64,000 nt of DNA from Bacteroidota bacterium (GTDB lineage: Bacteria > Bacteroidota > Bacteroidia > Bacteroidales > JAAUTT01), in assembly GCA_030706405.1 (NCBI GenBank), contig JAUZOO010000008.1, positions 1-64,000 on the forward strand. Direction: 5' to 3'. This document shows, piece after piece, positions 53,498 through 62,662 of this stretch (position 1 is its first letter; each line of letters opens with the position of its first letter). The notes beneath the pieces are model-generated. The model did not search any database. It had not been told where the DNA came from and was given only the letters and a program-made list of their open reading frames with translations. Both the position numbers and the translations under genes were made by a program.

Positions 53498-54145
53498 TCA
53501 AACAACATTTAATATTCCTTTTTTAATCCACCGAAAAGCCTGGTATGGATCGGTAAACTGCCAAAATGCTTCGGCCTTTGGCGTTGTTTCAGCTTCAAAG
53601 CTGTCCTTTTTAAATCCATACGTTTCGGTAAGTAAACTGTATTTCCGAAGCCATATTCGTTTGGTGAGTATCCGGTAAACAGGAGCCTTTTCAACAGGCT
53701 TGGGTAAATATTCCTTATTGCCGTCCTCGTAAGCAAAGGTCCACAGTTCGTTGGTGGATATTTTGCCGGCATGCCAGAGTTTTATAACGGCTTTGCTGAC
53801 TTCTTCGTGCCTAATATTTCGGGTATATTCCCCTGAAGGATTATGGGTAATAATCAGGTCGAAATGAGTTGGGGGAAGCAACTGCATGATGGCGCCTTCT
53901 ACCTCTTTTTCATCCAACGGGGTTTGTTCAGGGCCATCATCAAGATCGCCCATGATCCCTTCGGATTTTAAGATGTTTAATGCTTTATAAAACCTGGGAG
54001 CCCGGTCTTTATCGCTTCCACGGCACAAACAAACAGTAAACCACCGCCATGATGGATGACTTAGTGCTATCCCTCCTGCCCATAATGTTTCATCATCCGG
54101 GTGAGCCACAATTATAGCTACCGACTTCGGAATCTTATTATTCAT
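53498..54145 (-). CDS. PIG-L-family deacetylase
   Basis: 215 residues. AHPDDE (14-19) is the metal motif of the PIG-L/LmbE family; THNPSGEYTRNIRHEEV holds the later ligand histidines. Family members remove acetyl groups from N-acetylglucosamine-containing substrates; the actual substrate is not predictable. Stands alone. Confidence 0.88.
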   Translation of the reverse strand: MNNKIPKSVAIIVAHPDDETLWAGGIALSHPSWRWFTVCLCRGSDKDRAPRFYKALNILKSEGIMGDLDDGPEQTPLDEKEVEGAIMQLLPPTHFDLIITHNPSGEYTRNIRHEEVSKAVIKLWHAGKISTNELWTFAYEDGNKEYLPKPVEKAPVYRILTKRIWLRKYSLLTETYGFKKDSFEAETTPKAEAFWQFTDPYQAFRWIKKGILNVV

Positions 54146-54208
54146 TGGTATACTTTTTCATGGTTAATCGTGCCATCATCTTGTGATTTACTAAAAACAG
54201 ATTGAAAA

Positions 54209-54331
54209 TTACAAAGTACCTACTTTGCTTTTTTCATCGCGTTTAGCGGCTTTTGCAGCCCTCTTTTCTTTCAGGTTTTTTGTTGGTGCCTTTTTCCCTG
54301 ATTTCTCTTTTCCTTCTTTTTCTTTCGACAT
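54209..54331 (-). CDS. 40-residue lysine-rich small protein
   Basis: ATG at 54331 to TAA at 54209. Sequence starts MSKEKEGKEKSGKK and ends SKVGTL, almost all K, E, A and R. Too basic and short for a fold; may be nucleic-acid-associated, as such small basic proteins often are. It lies directly before the PIG-L gene start region on the other flank, in the same direction. Confidence 0.5.
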   Translation of the reverse strand: MSKEKEGKEKSGKKAPTKNLKEKRAAKAAKRDEKSKVGTL

Positions 54332-54619
54332 TTTATTAAGTATAAAGATGATGATTTTTATAGCGGCATCTATAGCGCTATTATAAGAATAATAAACCCG
54401 GAATTAATTGGCTTATGGACAGATGTAGTTTATTCGTATCCGCTTTTCAGGATTGTTGAAATCATTTTATACCGTTCGTTTGCCCTATAGCATTTGAAGT
54501 GTGGGCTGGTATTATGATCGACTGACCCGTTTCAAGTAAATTAGATGTTCCTTTGATGACAATTTCGGCCTTGACATCAATAATTTAAACCAGTGCATCG
54601 AAGGGCGATATTCTTTCCG

Positions 54620-54730
54620 TTAGCCCTTCACCCACATCAAATAAAAAATGGTGATATTTCCTGCCGTTTTTTTCACAATCGTTCTGTAAACAACCGAATT
54701 GGGCACATACCCAATCAGGTCGATATTCAT
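54620..54730 (-). pseudogene. Fragment resembling the end of an SRPBCC/START-domain protein
   Basis: An in-frame 36-codon piece (MNIDLIGYVPNSVVYRTI...) with a strand-turn-P pattern, as at the C-terminus of START-like proteins. Upstream, the frame continues without a good start and with no domain. The roughly 500-base gap 54332-54841 otherwise holds nothing I can read. Probably a remnant. Confidence 0.3.
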
Positions 54731-54841
54731 GAACGCTTTTGATTTTTCAACTTCGGTATTATCAATGTTCTCTGAACCTTATTTTTAGGCTCAGACATTC
54801 AATACAATTTTCGAAAAACCTCTTAATAAAAAGAATGATAA

Positions 54842-55039
54842 TTAAAGTTCTTGAAAAATACGTTTCATTTCTGCCTCTGTCTTTCCAAGCTTAACACCAA
54901 TTTTCTTGATCATTTCGTACTTTCGTCCAGTTTCAAAATACAAATCCTCATCCGTAAGTTTTGAAAATTGTAATTGGAGTTTCTTTTTTTGCTCGTTCCA
55001 AATTTGGTCTACGCGCGATGGCATTGCATGTCTATACAT
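54842..55039 (-). CDS. CsbD-like small stress protein
   Basis: 65 residues (ATG 55039, or 55024). WNEQKKKLQLQFSKLTDEDLYFETGRKYEMIKKI has the CsbD helix pattern, KxKLxxxFxxLTDEDL, then a GKTEAEMKRIF segment. CsbD-like proteins are induced by stress in many bacteria; the action is unknown. It has its own space, upstream of the AraC regulator, which is divided by a roughly 95-base gap. Confidence 0.65.
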   Translation of the reverse strand: MYRHAMPSRVDQIWNEQKKKLQLQFSKLTDEDLYFETGRKYEMIKKIGVKLGKTEAEMKRIFQEL

Positions 55040-55134
55040 TTACTGATTTTATTTAGGTGAGTAAATCGAAACTTCAAAGGTAGGTCTTCAATTTAGTATA
55101 AGTGTTACAAAACCTTAAAAAAAAGTTACATCAT

Positions 55135-55695
55135 TCACACATTTCCTAAAGCGCTGTGTCTTTTAAGTTTAAAGTTTTTGAAGTAAGACGGGGTAAGCCC
55201 TGTCATCTTTTTAAATTGATTTGACAGATGGGCTACACTACTGTAATGCAGTTTATCGGCAATCTCGGTGAGCGTGAGTTCATCATACACCAGAAGTTCT
55301 TTTACCTTTTCTATTTTATGGGTGAGGTAAAATTTTTCAATGGTAGTTCCTTTAACTTCGGAAAAAAGATTTGCCAGGTAAGTGTAATCATAATTGAGCT
55401 TTTCGCTCAAATAATCGGAAAGGTTTATTTTGATTTGTTCATCTGTATAATGAACCAGCTCGATGATAATCGTTTTTATTTTCTCAACCAGTATACTTTT
55501 TTTATCATCCATCAGTTCAAGCCCGTTTTTTTTAAGGGCAATGCTCAAATGGTTCAGTTGCTCCGTCGAAATATCTTCAATAACATCGGCTTCACCCAAA
55601 TCAACCGTAACGTAATGTAATCCGAGTTTCTCCAACTCGGACTTCACTACCGTTTTGCACCGGATGCAAACCATATTTTTAATGTATATTTTCAA
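55135..55695 (-). CDS. AraC-type regulator with an N-terminal CxxC domain
   Basis: 186 residues. The N-terminal part resembles an HMA-like heavy-metal domain: MVCIRCK with C10 and C13. The C-terminal 100 residues are an AraC HTH (ITLTEIADKLHYSSVAHLSNQFKKMTGLTPSYFK; here the first residues differ slightly). Such proteins may sense copper or other soft metals. Another regulator lies at 60912. A -7 box precedes it. Confidence 0.8.
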   Translation of the reverse strand: MKIYIKNMVCIRCKTVVKSELEKLGLHYVTVDLGEADVIEDISTEQLNHLSIALKKNGLELMDDKKSILVEKIKTIIIELVHYTDEQIKINLSDYLSEKLNYDYTYLANLFSEVKGTTIEKFYLTHKIEKVKELLVYDELTLTEIADKLHYSSVAHLSNQFKKMTGLTPSYFKNFKLKRHSALGNV

Positions 55696-55731
55696 GCAAT
55701 TTAATATTCAGTTCCATCAATTCGATCAAAA

Positions 55732-55739
55732 CAAAGGTA
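55732..55739 (-). promoter_or_regulatory. -7 box for the CxxC AraC regulator
   Basis: TACCTTTG on the minus strand matches TAnnTTTG about 37 bases upstream of the start at 55695. Confidence 0.45.
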
Positions 55740-55924
55740 CAACAAATTTAGGTGTATTTAATGCTGAATATTAAGCACTTTAGCCGATAAGCCAAGTCTT
55801 TAAAAGTTATAGTACTCTATTCCGGAGGAATAACGGCTTTAAATAATTTAACTGAAATAGACTACCTCGCCGCAAACAACGGAGAATTTAACCCAAAGAG
55901 ATTAAATTTCTATCTTTACCTTTC

Positions 55925-55960
55925 CAAAACAGAAACTATGTCAGGCCTTATCGTAATATA
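55925..55960 (+). repeat. Partial copy of the AddA-like gene's 5' end (left)
   Basis: CAAAACAGAAACTATG-T-CAGGCCTTA, including an ATG and part of its codons, resembles the helicase start region at 56898-56932, with about four differences. The original promoter (TATCTTTACC at 55912-55921) lies just upstream. Together they look like a duplication flanking the gene at 55980. Confidence 0.7.
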
Positions 55961-55979
55961 GTAATAAGCTAAACTCTTC

Positions 55980-56885
55980 ATGAAAAAGTTATTGTGTATT
56001 TTATTGACATTCATAACCTACAATTTATATGGTATTAATACTGAATTTGTATGGACAGGTAAAATATTAACATCGTCAAACAATCCTATACCCAAAGCAT
56101 CAGCCAGTATCCGGACCAATCAAAAGAATATTATATTTATTGCCGATGAAGACGGCGGAATTGCAATTAGTTTTAATAATTATCTTTCTACCGATAGCAT
56201 AACATTTACATGTATCGGGTTTAAGCCATTAACAATCTCTTGCAACGAATTGCTTAAAAATACCCAAATTGTATTGGCTGAAAAAACATATAATATTGGA
56301 GAGGTAGTAGTAAAGCCACATAAATTAAAAATTATTAATATGGGGATTGCTCCACTTCTTTCATTATTAACTTCCGGGCAAGCTTATAATGAAAAACTGG
56401 TATTATATATACCTGCCAATGGACAATCGGGATTGGTTAAGAAAGTAAGATATAATTTGCGAAATAGCTTATTTTTTTCAAAGGGAGATGTAAAACATTT
56501 TCCGGTAAGAATACGGCTTTATAAAAAGAATCCTAAAAATAACGAGCCTGGAGAAGATATATTAAAAGACATAATAATAGCCCAAATGCCCAAGCATAAA
56601 AAATGGCTGGAGGTAGATTTATCGGCTTATAATATAGTATTACCTGAAGATGGAATATTTGTAGGCTTAGAAATTTTTAGTTATGAGTATTACGCTAAAA
56701 TATTTCCTAAACATCAAAAAATGGTACAAATTGGGAATGCAAATATTTTCAATTCACTTTGTTTGGGCATTTCCCGAAAAAAAGCAAACAATCAATCAGG
56801 TTATGAATCATGGATTAAATTCGGAAATACTTGGATTTATAAAAAAGATTCCAACTTTATAATTAATATAGATGTTGAAATTTAG
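55980..56885 (+). CDS. Exported protein with a carboxypeptidase-regulatory-like domain
   Basis: 301 residues, signal peptide to about residue 20, then a CarboxypepD_reg-like beta domain (about 23-108, GKILTSSNNPIPKASASIRTNQKNIIF...) and a C-terminal beta region that may be a jelly-roll (GEDILKDIIIAQM...). A+T-rich compared with the helicase gene. It sits between two near-copies of the helicase's start, so it looks inserted. Confidence 0.7.
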   Translation: MKKLLCILLTFITYNLYGINTEFVWTGKILTSSNNPIPKASASIRTNQKNIIFIADEDGGIAISFNNYLSTDSITFTCIGFKPLTISCNELLKNTQIVLAEKTYNIGEVVVKPHKLKIINMGIAPLLSLLTSGQAYNEKLVLYIPANGQSGLVKKVRYNLRNSLFFSKGDVKHFPVRIRLYKKNPKNNEPGEDILKDIIIAQMPKHKKWLEVDLSAYNIVLPEDGIFVGLEIFSYEYYAKIFPKHQKMVQIGNANIFNSLCLGISRKKANNQSGYESWIKFGNTWIYKKDSNFIINIDVEI

Positions 56886-56897
56886 TTAGTTACCGCT

Positions 56898-56932
56898 CAA
56901 AAACAGAAACTATGCCAGGCCTTACCATATAT
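56898..56932 (+). repeat. Start region of the AddA-like gene (right copy)
   Basis: CAAAAACAGAAACTATGCCAGG (split here into halves in reading) and CTTACCATATATA form the second copy, containing the working ATG at 56912. Confidence 0.7.
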
Positions 56933-59900
56933 AAAGCATCCGCCGGTTCGGGAAAAACCTTTGCCATCACGCGCGAGTACATCCGCCTTCTGTTCCGCGA
57001 CCCCGATAATTACCGGCGCATCCTTGGCGTTACCTTCACCAATAAGGCCACAGCCGAGATGAAAAGCCGCATTGTAGCCGAGCTTAACCGCCTGGCAACC
57101 GGACAAAAATCGGGCTACGAAGCCGACCTGCTTAAAACCTTCAACGTTGACCCGAAAGTATTGCAGCAACGGGCTTCACTCATCCTCTCGAAGATATTGC
57201 ACGATTATTCGCACTTTACCATCCTCACGATTGACAGTTTTTTTCAGCGGGTAATCCGCTCGTTTGCCCGCGAAATTGGTTTTTATCAAGGCTTTGACGT
57301 TGAACTTGACCAGAACAAAATCCTGACTGCCGCCGTTGACCAGATGATTTTCGAACTCGACAAAAATCCGGTACTCAAAGACTGGCTCGTGCGTTTTGCC
57401 GAGGATAAAATCGTGGAAGGTCAGAGCTGGGACATCAACCGCGATATTCAAAGCCTCGGAAGCGAAGTTTTTAAGGAAAATTTTAAAGAATTTGGCGATA
57501 CGCTCATCGCTAAAATTACCGATAAACAGTTTCTGGATACCTTTTATGCACGGCTCGATGTTATCAAATCGGGCTTTGAAAGTAATTTTAAGCAGAAAGG
57601 CTCCGAAGCGCTCGACATCATGCAGAAGTACGGGTTGGCGAAGGATGATTTTAAAGGAAAATCGCGGTCCATCGGTAATTTCTTCGAAAAACTGTCCCAA
57701 ACCGACCGGTTCTCGAAATGGGAATTGAAAGACACCACACGCAACCATTTTAATGATGTTGACCAATGGATTGGCAAAGCCTCGCCCAAAGAAGCCGAAA
57801 TACGCACCGCTTTCGACACCGGTCTCAACCGTCTGTTAGGCGAAATCATTGCCATGACCGACGACGAACTTCCACGTTACCTCTCGGCCGTTGAAGTTCA
57901 AAAACATCTCTATGTATTAGGCGTGGTGGCTGACCTGCTGGTGCATATCCGCGAGTACACCTCGGGCCGTAACCTGTTTATGATTTCTGACACCGCCCAA
58001 TTCCTGCGGAAACTCATCACTGGCTCCGATGCCCCGTTTGTTTACGAACGTACCGGAACATTCATCAAACACTTTATGATCGATGAATTTCAGGATACGT
58101 CGGCCTTGCAGTGGGCCAATTTCAAACCATTAATCATCAACAGCCTTTCGGAAAACAACGAAAACTGGGTGGTAGGCGACGTCAAACAGTCCATCTACCG
58201 CTGGCGAAACAGCGACTGGACTATCCTTTCCGAGAAAATTTTCGACGACATTCATCCGCACCCGGTCAATGTCGAAACCCTTCAATACAACTGGCGCAGC
58301 AGCCGCAACATCATCCGGTTTAACAACTCGTTTTTCCGCAATGCCATCGAAATTCTTATGAATTCGGTAATGGCATCGCACGAAGGCGTGAATGCCGACG
58401 GAATCGCCAATTTCGAACACCTGCTGACGAATGCATACAGCGACTTTGCCCAGCTTGTGCCCGACAATAAAAATACCGACCGTGGTTATGTAAACATTGA
58501 AATCGTCCCGGCAAGCGACGATAAAGATATTTCGTTCGACGATATGGCTTTGGAACGTCTTCCAAAAATCATTGAAAATGCTCAGGACCGAGGCTTTTCG
58601 CTAAGCGACATGGCCATCCTGATTCGTACCCGGGCCGAGGGCGATACCGTTTCGGAATACCTGCTAAAATACCAGAAACAGCAGTCCGGGAGTAAGTACC
58701 GGTACGATATTCTCTCGAACGACTCGTTACTGCTCAAAAATTCCGAAGCCGTAAAATGGCTTGTGGCAGCCTTCAAATACGTCACTTCGCCCGACGATTT
58801 ACTCAACAAAGCCTTTCTGGCCTACGAATATCAGGCTTATCTATTCGAAGAAGAACGGGACATCCAGCACGCCACATTCGATTTCAGCACGTCGGAGAAT
58901 CTTCCCGGCGAATTGGGCGAATTCTTTAACCAACCCGGGTTGAAACAATTTCCGGTTTACGAATTATGCGACAGCTTAATCGCCACTTTCGGCCTCACCC
59001 GTTTAAAAGGCGAATTGCCGTTTGTTCAGGCTTTTCAGGATATGCTTCAGGAATATTCGCGCAAGGAACCGGTCGATTTAAATTCGTTTCTGAACTGGTG
59101 GGACGAAAATATGGATAAACGCGTCATCAGCATGCCCGAAGGCCAGGATGCTATCCGCCTGATGACATTCCACAGTGCCAAAGGATTGGAATTTAAATGC
59201 GTGATTATGCCTTTTGCCGACTGGAATTTCATTAAAACCGGCTGGAACAGCAACATCCTCTGGTGCAACACAACTGCCGAACCGTTCAACAGCCTCGACC
59301 TGCTGCCCGTAAGCCTTTCGAAAGGCTTGCAAAACACCATTTTCAGCGGCGACTATTACCGCGAAAAAGCCATGTCGTACGTGGATAACCTCAACCTTCT
59401 TTACGTGGCTTTTACCCGCGCCGTGGATGCGCTTTACGTGATTGTCCCCGAACAAACGAAGGATTCGGTTGAAAATATGGCCGCACTCATTACGCAGTCG
59501 GTACAAAACCAGACTTTTGCTCCCGAAAATGTGGATTATCCGGCCATCAAGCTTACCGATTATTGGAAGACGGATGAAAACCGCTTCGAATATGGCGAGT
59601 TGCCTCTTTTAGAAGAAAAAAAGGCGCCCGAAGAAAACATCACCCTCGACGATACCGGTTATACCGTGCGCATGGTTTCGGACGTTGTAAAACAGGTGAT
59701 TCCGGCTGGCGATTATTTTGGCAACGAAGGGAAAATATTGGCATCGCGCATCAATACCGGAAAAATAATGCACGAGGTTTTTCAGCGGATAAAAACTCCG
59801 GAAGATGTTGACAATGCGTTGCTTGCCCTGCATCTGGAAGGAAAAATTTCGGAACAGGACTCAAAATCTTTAAATACAGATATTAAAAAATTGTTGAACA

Positions 59901-60199
59901 ACAAACAAGTTCTCACCTGGTTTTCTTCGGATTGGAAAGTCCGTACCGAAGCCGGTATTCTTCTAAAAGACGGCACCATCCCCCGCCCCGACCGGGTTTT
60001 GACCAAAGAAACAAAAGCCATAGTGGTCGATTATAAGTTTGGAGAAACCGAATCGCCATCGTACCAATGGCAGGTTCGCAATTACATGCGCTATCTCTCG
60101 CAAATGGGATATAAAGACGTTACCGGTTATTTATGGTACGTTGCCCTCAACAAAATTGAAACCGTTTCCACTGCGCCGGAACAAGGCCGGCTTTTCTGA
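56912..60199 (+). CDS. AddA-like UvrD/REP helicase-nuclease
   Basis: 1095 residues. Walker A GSGKT (12-16), VTFTNKATAEMKSRI (Ia), TIDSFFQRV, DEFQDTSALQW (Walker B), VGDVKQSIYRWR (III), then LMTFHSAKGLEF and VAFTRAVDALYV (V-VI). A C-terminal PD-(D/E)XK nuclease shows D1027 in RPDRV and D1040-Y-K1042 in VVDYKFG. It processes broken DNA ends with an AddB-like partner, normally downstream; here a gene on the other strand follows, so the partner is elsewhere. Confidence 0.92.
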   Translation: MPGLTIYKASAGSGKTFAITREYIRLLFRDPDNYRRILGVTFTNKATAEMKSRIVAELNRLATGQKSGYEADLLKTFNVDPKVLQQRASLILSKILHDYSHFTILTIDSFFQRVIRSFAREIGFYQGFDVELDQNKILTAAVDQMIFELDKNPVLKDWLVRFAEDKIVEGQSWDINRDIQSLGSEVFKENFKEFGDTLIAKITDKQFLDTFYARLDVIKSGFESNFKQKGSEALDIMQKYGLAKDDFKGKSRSIGNFFEKLSQTDRFSKWELKDTTRNHFNDVDQWIGKASPKEAEIRTAFDTGLNRLLGEIIAMTDDELPRYLSAVEVQKHLYVLGVVADLLVHIREYTSGRNLFMISDTAQFLRKLITGSDAPFVYERTGTFIKHFMIDEFQDTSALQWANFKPLIINSLSENNENWVVGDVKQSIYRWRNSDWTILSEKIFDDIHPHPVNVETLQYNWRSSRNIIRFNNSFFRNAIEILMNSVMASHEGVNADGIANFEHLLTNAYSDFAQLVPDNKNTDRGYVNIEIVPASDDKDISFDDMALERLPKIIENAQDRGFSLSDMAILIRTRAEGDTVSEYLLKYQKQQSGSKYRYDILSNDSLLLKNSEAVKWLVAAFKYVTSPDDLLNKAFLAYEYQAYLFEEERDIQHATFDFSTSENLPGELGEFFNQPGLKQFPVYELCDSLIATFGLTRLKGELPFVQAFQDMLQEYSRKEPVDLNSFLNWWDENMDKRVISMPEGQDAIRLMTFHSAKGLEFKCVIMPFADWNFIKTGWNSNILWCNTTAEPFNSLDLLPVSLSKGLQNTIFSGDYYREKAMSYVDNLNLLYVAFTRAVDALYVIVPEQTKDSVENMAALITQSVQNQTFAPENVDYPAIKLTDYWKTDENRFEYGELPLLEEKKAPEENITLDDTGYTVRMVSDVVKQVIPAGDYFGNEGKILASRINTGKIMHEVFQRIKTPEDVDNALLALHLEGKISEQDSKSLNTDIKKLLNNKQVLTWFSSDWKVRTEAGILLKDGTIPRPDRVLTKETKAIVVDYKFGETESPSYQWQVRNYMRYLSQMGYKDVTGYLWYVALNKIETVSTAPEQGRLF

Positions 60200-60221
60200 C
60201 TTTTAAAATAAGAGAATCTTA

Positions 60222-60878
60222 CTATTTTTTAGCGAGTTCTATAATATCGGTTCCTTCGAGCACCTGCTTTTTATAACCATATAAAGTAGCGTTTATCATG
60301 GAGTTAGCCAGTTCTTCCATGGTACAAAATCCATTGGGATATAGCTTTCGGCCTATCGGGAAGATCCAGCTGATATACTTATAAAACGAATGCGTTTGGT
60401 TTAAGCCTTTGATGGCTTTTATAAAACCGGGACGGGCAGCGAATACTTGGCGGAACGGAAGTTTCATCAAATCGTTTTCGGTTTTGCCTTTTACCCTGGC
60501 CCAACGAACACGGCCATTTTCAGTGCTGTCGGTGCCTCCTCCGGAAATATAACAGAACGTCATCGCCGGATTTAAACGACTGAGTGTTTCACCAACGTGC
60601 ATAGTCAGCGTGTAGGTAGTTCGGAAATAATCTTCGGCACTTATCCCGACCGAAGTGATTCCCAGGCAGAAATAACAGGCGTCGTAGCCAGTTAATTGCT
60701 CCTTTATCGAAGAGATATTAAATAAATCATGATGGATAATCTCTTTTAATTTGGGATGTTTCACTCCGCAGGAACGTCTCCCGAGTACCAAAACTTGTTC
60801 AATATCCGGATGTTGCAAACAAACATGCAGTACCCCCTCGCCTACCATACCGGTAGCCCCGGTTATAATAACCTTCAT
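60222..60878 (-). CDS. Atypical SDR (NAD(P)-binding epimerase-like) protein
   Basis: 218 residues. Rossmann GATGMVGEGV near the N-terminus, LGITSVG, and a C-terminal FAARPGFIKAIKGL segment, as in NmrA/HTATIP2-like atypical short-chain dehydrogenases. It lacks the YxxxK pair of active epimerases, or it is displaced. Downstream of the AraC gene on the same strand by 33 bases, so the two are probably co-regulated. Confidence 0.8.
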   Translation of the reverse strand: MKVIITGATGMVGEGVLHVCLQHPDIEQVLVLGRRSCGVKHPKLKEIIHHDLFNISSIKEQLTGYDACYFCLGITSVGISAEDYFRTTYTLTMHVGETLSRLNPAMTFCYISGGGTDSTENGRVRWARVKGKTENDLMKLPFRQVFAARPGFIKAIKGLNQTHSFYKYISWIFPIGRKLYPNGFCTMEELANSMINATLYGYKKQVLEGTDIIELAKK

Positions 60879-60911
60879 TTATATTATTGTTTATAATTTA
60901 TTATCATGTAT

Positions 60912-61706
60912 TTATACAAACGAAGGCGAAATACCAAATGCTTGTTTAAAGCTATACGAAAAATGCGATAGGTTTTCGAAACCAACTTCGAGGTAAACAT
61001 CCGAAGGTCTCCGGCCTCTTTCTTTAATCAGAAAATAAGCCTCTTTCAATCGTCGTTGTTGTAACCAGCGGTTTGGCGAAGTACTGAAAATCTTTTCGAA
61101 ATCGCGTTTAAAAGTTGCCAGACTGCGTCCGGTAAGATATGCAAAACGCTTCATCTCCACATTAAAATGAAAATTCTGGTTCATAAAAGCTTCCAAATCA
61201 ACCTTGCCCGGTTCGTTAAAATCAAAAAGAACATCTTTCAGTTCAGGGTTTATTTTCATCAAAAGCAAAAGCAACTCTTTAACTTTTAAGGTTATAATAT
61301 CCTTATTTTCAGCGTCGTTAAGGTCTTGATATGAGGCAATTGAATCTGCATAATTTTTATACAAAATATTATTAGACAAACGAATAACGCTCTCATGCGG
61401 AACATTTTTTTCAGCCACATAACCATATTCCATGCTAAAGTTTCGCAACGTTTCCTGATCCAGCATCACCGAAGCCGACTTGAATACACCTCCATCTGCG
61501 GGAATCTTAGCAAACTTGGCCAAATGATTTCGGGTTAAGAGTCGAAAATCGCCCTCCTTAAAAATATGAAGCTGGTTTCCATCATGTACTTCCATGGTTC
61601 CGGAAATCATATACCCGAAAAAATGCTCGGGAATAAACTGCTCTCCTGAGCGGCTTTGCTCAAAGTAACAAGAATGAAGAAGACGGGATTGCGGTTGAAA
61701 ACTCAT
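60912..61706 (-). CDS. AraC-family transcriptional regulator
   Basis: 264 residues. The N-terminal cupin-like sensor half (LFIPEHFFGYMISGTMEVHDG-type; here FIPEHFFGYMISGTMEV) is followed by an AraC HTH (residues about 165-264), with WLQQRRLKEAYFLI and LEVGFENLSHFSYSFKQAFGISP. It probably controls the epimerase-like gene. Confidence 0.87.
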   Translation of the reverse strand: MSFQPQSRLLHSCYFEQSRSGEQFIPEHFFGYMISGTMEVHDGNQLHIFKEGDFRLLTRNHLAKFAKIPADGGVFKSASVMLDQETLRNFSMEYGYVAEKNVPHESVIRLSNNILYKNYADSIASYQDLNDAENKDIITLKVKELLLLLMKINPELKDVLFDFNEPGKVDLEAFMNQNFHFNVEMKRFAYLTGRSLATFKRDFEKIFSTSPNRWLQQRRLKEAYFLIKERGRRPSDVYLEVGFENLSHFSYSFKQAFGISPSFV

Positions 61707-61727
61707 AAGCTCATTGATTTAATAAGG

Positions 61728-61735
61728 CAAAGATA
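61728..61735 (-). promoter_or_regulatory. -7 box for the AraC-epimerase pair
   Basis: TATCTTTG on the minus strand, 22 bases from the start at 61706. Confidence 0.5.
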
Positions 61736-61819
61736 ACAGATTATCAAACAAAAAACTTTGCTATAAAGCTCATAATTTGTTTGGTGAAAAGCTCAAATAC
61801 CCTGGATGGGATGTTTGTT

Positions 61820-62653
61820 TTAAGGTATTGCATATTCGCAAGGTACTTTTGTTTGGCATAATCCACAGCCCGACCCGGTTTTGTAATTTCCACCAAATGC
61901 AACCGCCCGTTGCCTCGATTCTTCGCCATAAACAAACTGATAGCATTTTATTTTGTCATGCCCATCTTTGGTTATAGCGCCCACCGGACATCTTTTAATA
62001 CAAGCCCCACACTTGCCTTTGCTACAAAACAGACAATACTCGTTATGATGTTGAACAGACCGTATATCGGGAGCTAAAACAGCATTTGTTACCACAGAAA
62101 CCAACCGAATGGCAGTTCCTCTTTCGGTAATAAAACCATCGTTTAAAGAAAATGCCCCATGTCCGGCCACATAAGCAATATGACGTTCGGACCAGTTCGA
62201 GGCCGGACCGTTGGCAGCACGTGATATAGAAAAATGCACTGAATGTGAAGGCGAAAAAGCCCGATATCCCTTTTGCTCAAAAACAGAAGCAATAAATACG
62301 CCCAAAGAATGCATAAATACCTCATCGCCAAAGGCTCGCAACAAAGCCCATTCTTTGGATGCAAAATCCCTTTGTGGTCGGTTGCTTTTCCGAATAGGTT
62401 CGCTAATTGGCAAAACCACACTCAGCACGCTTCCTCCATTGAAAGTATCCTTACCGAACTCCCTTTCAAAGACTTCGCGGGGAGTTAAATGCTCTGGGCC
62501 GATTATGTCTTTATATTCATAAAACAACTTATCTTCTGCGGAAGCAACTCTTACCAAAGGTTCTCCGAAAAATGGAATTTCGGCTATTGCCAACCTGTTT
62601 TGCGGACTTGTTGCTACAAACGTCTGGATGCTGCGGATAATTTCTTCTTTCAT
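61820..62653 (-). CDS. QueG-like ferredoxin-type protein
   Basis: 277 residues. C-terminal 4Fe-4S motifs: CLFCSKGKCGACIKRCPVGA and, later, GSGCGLCQTKVPCEYAIP. The N-terminal part is like the cobalamin/epoxyqueuosine reductase family (VAGHGAFSLNDGFITERGTAIRLVSVVT). It lacks the HEAT-repeat end of long QueG. It could be a short ferredoxin-domain partner of tRNA modification or another reductase. It follows the fabF paralogue by 9 bases, so the two are likely one operon. Confidence 0.75.
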   Translation of the reverse strand: MKEEIIRSIQTFVATSPQNRLAIAEIPFFGEPLVRVASAEDKLFYEYKDIIGPEHLTPREVFEREFGKDTFNGGSVLSVVLPISEPIRKSNRPQRDFASKEWALLRAFGDEVFMHSLGVFIASVFEQKGYRAFSPSHSVHFSISRAANGPASNWSERHIAYVAGHGAFSLNDGFITERGTAIRLVSVVTNAVLAPDIRSVQHHNEYCLFCSKGKCGACIKRCPVGAITKDGHDKIKCYQFVYGEESRQRAVAFGGNYKTGSGCGLCQTKVPCEYAIP

Positions 62654-62662
62654 GAAAAGCTT

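Noticed and set aside
61744-61935. 63-codon ORF at the end of the QueG-like gene
   Set aside because: Overlaps the real gene in another frame with no supporting feature.
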